NCBI GenBank assembly: GCA_050698735.1
Contig: JBOHCG010000211.1
Location: forward strand, 1-11,534
Length of the DNA stretch: 11,534 nt
DNA from: Palsa-504 sp050698735
Lineage (GTDB): Bacteria > Actinomycetota > Actinomycetes > Streptosporangiales > Streptosporangiaceae
Reading direction: 5' to 3'
Below the pieces are notes generated by a model. The model did not search any database. It was not told the DNA's origin and saw only the letters and a program-made list of their open reading frames with translations. A program made the position numbers and the translations under genes. How positions within the stretch are numbered: the stretch's first letter is position 1; the number at the start of each line of letters is the position of its first letter. Positions 7,198 through 11,534 of the stretch are shown here, piece by piece.

Positions 7198-7204
7198 GTC
7201 GGCA

Positions 7205-7210
7205 CTCCTT
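7205..7210 (-). promoter_or_regulatory. Strong ribosome binding site of mftA
   Basis: AAGGAG on the minus strand, seven bases before the mftA ATG. It fixes the start of a gene that is too short for many gene callers. Confidence 0.9.
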
Positions 7211-7229
7211 ACTTCGACCGGACCGGCGT

Positions 7230-7254
7230 ATATTCGGCACGTAGTGACAAATAT
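7230..7254. promoter_or_regulatory. Candidate MftR operator: 25-bp imperfect palindrome
   Basis: Half-sites ATATTCGGCAC (7230-7240) and GTGACAAATAT (7244-7254) are separated by GTA and pair at 9 of 11 positions. The outer ATATT/AATAT arms are perfect and stand out as AT-rich within a GC-rich region. The site is in the middle of the 84-bp gap between the divergent mftA and mftR starts, where a TetR-type repressor would control both directions. It overlaps the possible -35 element of mftR. Palindrome and position are seen; binding by MftR is inferred. Confidence 0.6.
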
Positions 7255-7281
7255 CCAGAGGCCCACACTAACTTCACCGCC
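7244..7281 (+). promoter_or_regulatory. Possible leaderless promoter of mftR
   Basis: GTGACA (7244-7249, five of six to TTGACA) and TAACTT (7269-7274, fitting TANNNT) are spaced by 19 bases. The -10 ends seven bases before the mftR GTG at 7282, so transcription would begin at or next to the start codon. No Shine-Dalgarno precedes that GTG, which agrees with a leaderless message, common in actinobacteria. The spacing is longer than ideal. Confidence 0.4.
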
Positions 7282-7923
7282 GTGACGCAAACAAGACCCG
7301 GACCGACAAAACCCAGGCCACGCGGACGCCCGCCGGGCACAAGCGCCCGCCAGCTTGAGCTGATCGCGCTGCGGCTGTTCACCGAGCGCGGCTTCGAGGA
7401 GACCACGGTCGAGCAGATCGCCGCGGCGGCGGGCGTGAGCCGGCGCACGTTCTTCAGGTACTTCGACTCCAAGGCCGCCGCGCTGTGGCGCGCCTTCGAC
7501 GGCGAGGTCCGCGCGCTGGCCTCCGCGTTCCGCGCGGTACCCGAGGACGTCCCGCTGATGGACGCGATCCGCCAGGTAGTCGTCGGCGTCAACCACTACG
7601 GCGCGCAGGACGTGCCCGAGCTTCGCACCAGGATGAACCTCATCGGCTCGGTGCCCGCGCTCGCGGCCAGCGCGGCCAGCCACTACGACGCGTGGGAGCG
7701 CGCGGTGAGCGAGTTCGCCGCCCGCCGCCTCGGCCAGCCCGCCGACTCGCTGTACCCGCTGGCCATCGGCCGCAGCACGCTGGCCGCCTGTCGCGCCGCC
7801 TACGACAGGTGGCTGGCCCGCGCGGACGCCGACCTCACCCTGTACCTTGACGCCGCGCTGCGCGCGCTTGCCGCCGGCTTCGGCGAGGCTTCGGTGGCAG
7901 AGAAACCACCGTTCGTTCGATAA
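7282..7923 (+). CDS. mftR: MftR, TetR-family regulator of the mycofactocin operon
   Basis: This 213-residue TetR-family repressor has a basic, proline-rich start (about 1-22) and then the DNA-binding helices: LIALRLFTERGFEETTVEQI and AAAAGVSRRTFFRYFDSKAA, ending near residue 70. The rest is an all-helical ligand domain. Its place, divergent from mftA, is the standard mftR position, as at the Mycobacterium tuberculosis mft locus. Mycobacterial MftR is reported to repress mft genes and to be released by long-chain acyl-CoAs; I carry that role over by position and family. The GTG start has no ribosome site and follows a plausible -10 by seven bases. The stop TAA (7921-7923) falls at the border of a strikingly AT-rich stretch, but the protein seems complete in length for the family. 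Confidence 0.88.
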   Translation: MTQTRPGPTKPRPRGRPPGTSARQLELIALRLFTERGFEETTVEQIAAAAGVSRRTFFRYFDSKAAALWRAFDGEVRALASAFRAVPEDVPLMDAIRQVVVGVNHYGAQDVPELRTRMNLIGSVPALAASAASHYDAWERAVSEFAARRLGQPADSLYPLAIGRSTLAACRAAYDRWLARADADLTLYLDAALRALAAGFGEASVAEKPPFVR

Positions 7924-7955
7924 AATAGAAAATCTTTTTTAATCTATCCCCCCCC
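7918..7955. other. AT-rich stretch with T6 and C8 runs after mftR
   Basis: About 30 bases after mftR are almost entirely A/T, with a T6 run at 7935-7940, ATAGA/TCTAT inverted arms (7925-7929 and 7942-7946) and then eight Cs (7948-7955). Immediately after this a dehydrogenase reading frame begins in mid-gene. It could be a terminator for mftR, an AT-rich insertion scar or an assembly join. I cannot choose between these. Confidence 0.4.
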
Positions 7956-8203
7956 ACCGCGGCCGCCGACTTCGCGGCCAAGGCGGTCGCGTACGGGATG
8001 CCCGGCGTCCGGGTGGACGGCATCGACGTGTTCGCGGTGCACGAGACCGCCGCGGCGGCGGTCGCCCGCGCCCGCGCCGGGGACGGCCCGTCCCTGATCG
8101 AGGCCGTCACCCTGCGCATGCACGGGCACGCCGAGCACGACCCGGCCGACTACGTGCCGCGGGAGCTGAAAGAGGAGTGGGCCAAGCGCGATCCGGTGCA
8201 GGA
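7956..8203 (+). pseudogene. Fragment of a 2-oxoacid (pyruvate-type) dehydrogenase E1 alpha subunit
   Basis: From 7956 the frame reads TAAADFAAKAVAYGMPGVRV, DGIDVFAVHETAAAAVARAR, GPSLIEAVTLRMHGHAEHDP, ADYVPRELKEEWAKRDPV. This is the C-terminal third of the thiamine-diphosphate-dependent E1 alpha subunit, as in pyruvate, acetoin or branched-chain oxoacid dehydrogenases. The N-terminal part with the thiamine-binding motif is missing at the left, where a C8 run begins. At the right the similarity ends near 8200, before the family's usual C-terminus. The frame stays open past the N gap to 8396, but that part is unlike E1 alpha. There is no start codon with a ribosome site and no E1 beta or E2 gene nearby. 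It is a gene remnant or a misplaced contig piece. Family assignment is firm from the RMHGHAEHDPADYVP block. Confidence 0.78.
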
Positions 8204-8258
8204 GGCCGGCGCCCGCTCGTCTCATCCGTACCAGCGCCATGCAACGGCACAGGTAGTG

Positions 8259-8311
8259 GGTGTGGCACCGCATACAGAAATCGGTATNNNNNNNNNNGTG
8301 CCACACCGATT
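8259..8311. repeat. Two overlapping inverted repeats flanking the sequence gap
   Basis: GGTGTGGCAC (8259-8268) is the exact reverse complement of GTGCCACACC (8298-8307), and AATCGGT (8279-8285) of ACCGATT (8305-8311). They bracket the N run. They may be the ends of a repeat element that stopped assembly, or ends of an inverted amplification artefact. No gene or known element is recognisable in 8205-8340. Confidence 0.55.
8288..8297. other. Assembly gap of 10 Ns
   Basis: Ten undetermined bases join two contigs. The true distance is unknown, so genes on either side (E1 alpha fragment, DUF885 protein) need not be neighbours in the organism. Confidence 0.98.
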
Positions 8312-8381
8312 ACCTCCCCGGGCCGGGGTGCCGCACGAAGATCGACCGCCTAAGCTCTGGCAGGGCAGCCCATCGACGTTC

Positions 8382-8388
8382 AAGGGGG
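8382..8388 (+). promoter_or_regulatory. Ribosome binding site of the DUF885 gene
   Basis: AAGGGGG ends four bases before the ATG at 8393 and supports that start. The spacing is slightly short. Upstream, TAAGCT (8351-8356) could be a -10 element but has no convincing -35. Confidence 0.65.
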
Positions 8389-8392
8389 ATCA

Positions 8393-10090
8393 ATGACCGA
8401 CGCGGAAGGCCGCGTGACCTCGGTGCGTGACTTGGCGGACCGCTTCCACCAGCGCTGGCTCGAGGAGAATCCGTTCACGGCCTCCATGTACGGCATCCCC
8501 GGATACGACGACCGCGTCCCGGACGACAGCGAGCGGGGCCAGCAGGCCTGGCGGGCCGAGATCTCCCGGTACCTGGAAGAGGCGGCCGCGCTCGAATCAG
8601 GGCCGCTCACCCCCGCCGACGCCGTCACGCTCGACTGCACGAAGGAGGCGGCAACCAACGAGCTTGAGACCATCGACATGGCCCGGGCGGAGTACACGGT
8701 CACCGCGATGCCGTACTCGGGGCCCGCGGCCTTCCTGGCGGCGGGCGCCCGGACGGTACTGCTCAACCCGGCCGCGGCCGAGGACTACCTCACCAGGCTG
8801 CGGCGCAGCGGCGCCTGGATCGACCAGAACTGCGACCGGCTGCGGGCCGGAGCGGGCCGGGGGCGGTTCCCCGTGGCTCCGCTCATCGAGGAGGCCATCG
8901 GCTGGGCCGACGGCGTGCTGGCCGCACCGGGCATCGGGCCGATACTGTCACCCGCGCCGCCGCAGGGCTGGGACGGGGCGCCGGCGTGGGCGGATGAACG
9001 CCGGGCGATCAGCGAGGAGGTCGTGAGGCCGGCCCTGGCGAGGTGGGTCGCCGCCATCTCCGAACTGCTCCCGCGCGCCCGGCCGTCGCAGCAGGCAGGC
9101 CTTGTGTACCTGCCCGGCGGCGATGAGGACTACGCAAGGGCGATCCGGATCTACACGACCCTCCCGCTCTCAGCCGAGCAGCTTCACCAGACCGGCCTCG
9201 ATCACGTCGCCGCGCTGGAGGCCCGGGCCGTCGAACTAGGCGCGAGCCTGGGGCTGTCCGGCCTGTCCGAGGTGTTCGATGCGCTGCGGGACTCGGCCGG
9301 CAAGATCCCGCCGGAGCAGGCCATCGGCCAGGCCCTGGTCGCGGTGCAGCGGGCCGAGGCGCGGGCGCCGGAATTCTTCCCGCAGCCCCTCCCGCCGCCG
9401 TGCGCCGTGACACCGATGCCGGAGGTCGTGGCGCTCAGCGGCGCGGCGCCGCACTACACCCCGCCCCGCCTGGACGGCGGCAGGCCGGGCACGTTCTGGT
9501 TCAACACCGAGCGGCCCACCCCGGGCACCGGCTGGGATGTCGAGGTGGTGGCCTTCCACGAGGCGGTGCCCGGGCATCACCTGCAGCTTTCCCGCCTGCA
9601 GCTGCTCACGGAGCTTCCGGCGCTGCAGCGCCAGCGCAGCCTGGCGGTGTTCTCCGAAGGGTGGGGCCTGTACGCCGAGCAGCTGGCCGAGGAGACCGGA
9701 CTCTACGCCGATGATCACGCGCTGCTCGGCTCGTTCTGCACGTCGCTGATGCGGGCCGCGAGGCTGGTGGTGGACACCGGCCTGCACGCGTTCGGCTGGA
9801 GCCGGGAGCGGGCGCTGGAGTTCCTGGTGGAACACGTGCCCATGGCGCGGGAGATCCTGGCCGCCGAGATCGACCGGTACGTGGTGATGCCAGGGCAGGC
9901 GCTGGCCTACCTCACCGGCAAGCTCGAGATCCTGCGGATCCGGGAGGAGGCCAGGGGGCGGCTGGGCACGGAGTTCTCGCTGCCCGCGTTCCACGCCGCC
10001 GTGCTGGACCACGGATCCCTCCCGATGCCGACCCTGGCCCGCAGCATCGCGGGCTGGCTTGATCAGCTGGAGCCGCCCGACGGCCGCTGA
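8393..10090 (+). CDS. DUF885 family zinc metallopeptidase-like protein
   Basis: The 565-residue protein matches the DUF885 family, widespread in actinobacteria and distantly related to M3/M32-type peptidases. The key motif FHEAVPGHHLQ (388-398) holds the zinc-binding pattern: His389, Glu390 and His395/396. SEGWGLYAEQ (421-430) supplies the expected further acidic ligand. FWFNTERP (368-375) and the closing MPGQALAYLTGKLEI stretch also fit. There is no signal peptide or membrane helix, so it should be cytoplasmic. The natural substrate of most family members is unknown; small peptides are likely. The gene is complete, with a strong ribosome site and ordinary high-GC codon use. It stands alone: an assembly gap lies upstream and a kinase gene in the same direction starts 318 bp downstream, so it is probably monocistronic. 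Confidence 0.88.
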   Translation: MTDAEGRVTSVRDLADRFHQRWLEENPFTASMYGIPGYDDRVPDDSERGQQAWRAEISRYLEEAAALESGPLTPADAVTLDCTKEAATNELETIDMARAEYTVTAMPYSGPAAFLAAGARTVLLNPAAAEDYLTRLRRSGAWIDQNCDRLRAGAGRGRFPVAPLIEEAIGWADGVLAAPGIGPILSPAPPQGWDGAPAWADERRAISEEVVRPALARWVAAISELLPRARPSQQAGLVYLPGGDEDYARAIRIYTTLPLSAEQLHQTGLDHVAALEARAVELGASLGLSGLSEVFDALRDSAGKIPPEQAIGQALVAVQRAEARAPEFFPQPLPPPCAVTPMPEVVALSGAAPHYTPPRLDGGRPGTFWFNTERPTPGTGWDVEVVAFHEAVPGHHLQLSRLQLLTELPALQRQRSLAVFSEGWGLYAEQLAEETGLYADDHALLGSFCTSLMRAARLVVDTGLHAFGWSRERALEFLVEHVPMAREILAAEIDRYVVMPGQALAYLTGKLEILRIREEARGRLGTEFSLPAFHAAVLDHGSLPMPTLARSIAGWLDQLEPPDGR

Positions 10091-10102
10091 CCTGCCAGGT
10101 CA
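10088..10102. repeat. Perfect palindrome TGACCTG-C-CAGGTCA at the DUF885 stop codon
   Basis: The stop codon TGA is the first three bases of a perfect 7-bp inverted repeat with a one-base centre. As RNA the hairpin would be small (five-base loop at best). As DNA it resembles an operator half-site pair. No T-tract follows. Confidence 0.35.
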
Positions 10103-10155
10103 CGCGACAGCACCGCCGGGCGGACGACGTTTACCCGACTGCAGCGTTCGAGCCA

Positions 10156-10185
10156 TTGACAAGGCCGCACACGCAACGCAATCTT
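10156..10185 (+). promoter_or_regulatory. Possible kinase-gene promoter with consensus -35
   Basis: A perfect TTGACA (10156-10161) is followed after 18 bases by AATCTT (10180-10185), a weak -10. It sits in the intergenic region 224 bases before the kinase ATG and would give a long leader containing both hairpins described below. Confidence 0.25.
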
Positions 10186-10231
10186 TGGGGTGGATCATCA
10201 GGTTGGGGGGCTTTCGTCACGACCGGTTACG

Positions 10232-10254
10232 AACTGGGCGGGAGAATCCCGGTT
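10232..10254 (+). other. Hairpin in the kinase upstream region
   Basis: AACTGGG (10232-10238) and CCCGGTT (10248-10254) pair over seven positions with one G-T pair, around a nine-base loop. No T-run follows. It could be the terminator of the DUF885 gene or part of the kinase leader. The rest of 10103-10231 shows no coding sequence. Confidence 0.35.
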
Positions 10255-10345
10255 AGGGGCTCCTTCCGGCAGGATGACATTTCAGGTGCCGCGCGACGTG
10301 GGGGATTTTGATGGTGCTGGTAACCATTGCCATGCAGATGCGTAG

Positions 10346-10383
10346 CCGCGATGGCGCCTCCAGGGGCGCCTGGGGCATCGCGG
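10346..10383 (+). promoter_or_regulatory. Strong two-part hairpin just upstream of the kinase gene
   Basis: CCGCGAT (10346-10352) pairs with ATCGCGG (10377-10383). Inside it, CTCCAGG (10358-10364) pairs with CCTGGGG (10369-10375) through one T-G pair around a GGCG loop. An asymmetric internal loop of five and one bases separates the stems. The hairpin ends 25 bases before the ATG at 10409. It may control translation or act as a T-less terminator. The stem is seen directly; its role is inferred. Confidence 0.45.
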
Positions 10384-10408
10384 CCGACATGCGCGGGCGG
10401 CGGTTCTG

Positions 10409-11534
10409 ATGGCGGGCCCATCAGGCGATGCCCAGGGCACGCCCCGCACCGGACAGGATCCTCAGTCGCCCGGGCCGAGCCCGGACCCGCAAGCGGGCGG
10501 GGACGCCATGACACCCGACTACGGTGATCGTTACTCGGCCGAGCAGCCCTGGACGTGGGCCCAGGTCACCTCCGCGGCGCAGCGACCGAGCGAACCGAGC
10601 CCCCCAGTCGACGGCGAGAGTTACAGCCCGCCGGTAGCAGGCGAGAGCTACATCCCGCCTGTCCCCGTTACCCCGCCCCAGGGCCAGGAACAGCTTTCCC
10701 GGCAGGGCTGGCGGGCGCCCGGATACACCGAGCTGAAGGTGCTCGGGTCGGGCGGGTTCGGTGAGGTCGTGCTGGCCAGGCATGACATCTCGGGGATCCA
10801 GGTCGCGATCAAGTACCTGCGGCGCAGCGTGCTGGAGGACAGGCAGTTCGCGGAGATGTTCCGCGCGGAGGCGCGGGTGCTTGCTTCCATGCAGGACCCG
10901 CACGTGGTCCGGCTGTATGAGTACATCGAGACGCCGGACGGCGCGGCGATCGTGATGGAGCTGGTGGACGGGGTCTCGCTGCGCCAGATCCTGTCCCGGC
11001 AGGGACGGACCAGCGCGGAGGCGGCGCTTGTCGTCCTGCAGGGGTCGCTGCTCGGGCTGGCCGCGGCGCACCAGCGGGGGGTGGTGCACCGGGATTACAA
11101 GCCGGAGAACGTGCTGGTGGGCGGGGACGGGGTCAGTAAGCTGACCGATTTCGGCATCGCGGCGCGGACGGGGGAGCGGGCGCTGCCGGCGGGGACGCTG
11201 GCGTATGCGCCGCCGGAGCAGCTGGCCGGCGGTCCGGCGACTCCGGCCACGGATGTGTACGCGGCGACCGCGACGTTCTATGAGTGCCTGATCGGCCGTC
11301 CGCCGTTCACCGGGGACACGGCGGAGGCGCTGCTGTGGCAGCACACGTCGCAGCCGGTGCCGCTGGAGCCGGTACCGGTTCCGCTGAGGCCCATGGTGGC
11401 TGCCGGGATGGCCAAGAACCCCTCGGCCCGGCCGCCGGACGCCGCCACCTTCGTGGCCGGGCTCAACGCGGCGGCGGCGGGGGCGTACGGGCCGGACTGG
11501 GAGCGGCGGGGCCGGTCGCATCTGGCTGAGGCGG
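10409..11534 (+). CDS. Serine/threonine protein kinase (Pkn/Hanks type), 3' end cut by window
   Basis: From about residue 105 the translation is a complete-looking Hanks-type kinase domain. It has the glycine loop GSGGFGEV (113-120), VAIKYL with Lys135, a Glu in FRAEARVL, the catalytic loop HRDYKPEN (227-234), DFG (247-249), APPEQL and DVYA. All catalytic residues are present. Tyr in HRDYKPEN, instead of Leu or Ile, is common in actinobacterial kinases. Before the domain is a disordered, Pro/Ser/Gly-rich stretch of about 100 residues with a duplicated GESY-PPV unit. This family usually has a membrane helix and a sensor domain after the kinase, but the window ends first. The start is uncertain: ATG 10409 is the first in-frame ATG after the TAG at 10343, while ATG 10508 has a slightly better GC-rich upstream. 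Neither has a clear Shine-Dalgarno. Its target is unknown. Confidence 0.9.
   Translation, partial: MAGPSGDAQGTPRTGQDPQSPGPSPDPQAGGDAMTPDYGDRYSAEQPWTWAQVTSAAQRPSEPSPPVDGESYSPPVAGESYIPPVPVTPPQGQEQLSRQGWRAPGYTELKVLGSGGFGEVVLARHDISGIQVAIKYLRRSVLEDRQFAEMFRAEARVLASMQDPHVVRLYEYIETPDGAAIVMELVDGVSLRQILSRQGRTSAEAALVVLQGSLLGLAAAHQRGVVHRDYKPENVLVGGDGVSKLTDFGIAARTGERALPAGTLAYAPPEQLAGGPATPATDVYAATATFYECLIGRPPFTGDTAEALLWQHTSQPVPLEPVPVPLRPMVAAGMAKNPSARPPDAATFVAGLNAAAAGAYGPDWERRGRSHLAEA
10613..10666 (+). repeat. 27-bp imperfect tandem duplication in the kinase N-terminal region
   Basis: Two adjacent 27-bp units (10613-10639 and 10640-10666) encode GESYSPPVA and GESYIPPVP. They are in frame and lie in the disordered segment before the kinase domain. 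Confidence 0.6.

Noticed and set aside
7935..7940. Definite Rho-independent terminator for mftR
   Set aside because: A T6 run exists, but no GC-rich stem precedes it, so I kept it only as an AT-rich border.
7944..8306. Minus-strand frame with a cysteine/histidine cluster (FCMRCHTHYLCRC) beside the gap
   Set aside because: It crosses the undetermined bases and runs antisense to the E1 alpha fragment; the Cys/His cluster is short, isolated and not followed by any fold I know.
7998..8396. Plus-strand frame through the N gap as one intact 132-residue protein
   Set aside because: Only the first part (to about 8200) resembles a protein family; the rest includes Ns, so continuity of frame is meaningless.
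9236..10012. A 258-codon minus-strand frame over the DUF885 gene
   Set aside because: Gln/Arg/Gly-rich antisense shadow of a complete metallopeptidase gene.

Overview
The window comes from a high-GC actinomycete (Actinomycetota). Most genes run near 70-75% G+C with strong G/C third-position bias. The gene content fits that group: mycofactocin biosynthesis, a sigma-K-type anti-sigma factor (RskA), a sulfite-oxidase-like molybdoenzyme, a DUF885 metallopeptidase and a Pkn-type Ser/Thr kinase with an HRDYKPEN catalytic loop. I cannot fix the family or genus from sequence alone. A run of 10 Ns and several abruptly cut genes show this is draft assembly, so some junctions may be artefacts.

Layout. 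(1) 1-892: a molybdopterin-dependent oxidoreductase on the minus strand and an rskA-like gene on the plus strand. Both have lost their N-terminal parts and meet head to head near 465-485. (2) 921-4163, minus: one large fatty-acyl-AMP ligase / acyl carrier / thioester reductase protein with clearly lower G+C than everything else. (3) 4373-7197, minus: a tightly overlapping mycofactocin operon mftA-mftB-mftC-mftD, with mftR (TetR) divergent at 7282-7923. The 84-bp mftA/mftR gap holds a 25-bp imperfect palindrome that is a good MftR operator candidate. The mftE and mftF genes that usually follow mftD are absent, and the acyl ligase-reductase gene stands in their place. (4) 7918-8311: a very AT-rich stretch, a C8 run, a C-terminal fragment of a pyruvate/2-oxoacid dehydrogenase E1-alpha gene, and the N gap flanked by short inverted repeats. 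This is probably broken or misassembled sequence. (5) 8393-10090: an intact DUF885 metallopeptidase gene. (6) 10091-10408: a long intergenic region with two hairpins and a possible promoter. (7) 10409 to the window end: a Ser/Thr protein kinase, cut by the window edge.

How the genes work together. MftA is the precursor peptide, MftB the peptide chaperone, MftC the radical SAM maturase acting on the C-terminal Val-Tyr, and MftD the flavoenzyme that completes the redox-active core. MftR is known to respond to long-chain acyl-CoAs. The neighbouring enzyme should activate a fatty acid, load it on its own carrier domain and release it reductively as an aldehyde (or alcohol). Mycofactocin serves alcohol/aldehyde dehydrogenases as electron carrier, so a functional link is attractive, but it is inference. 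The composition break says the acyl ligase-reductase gene has a separate origin.
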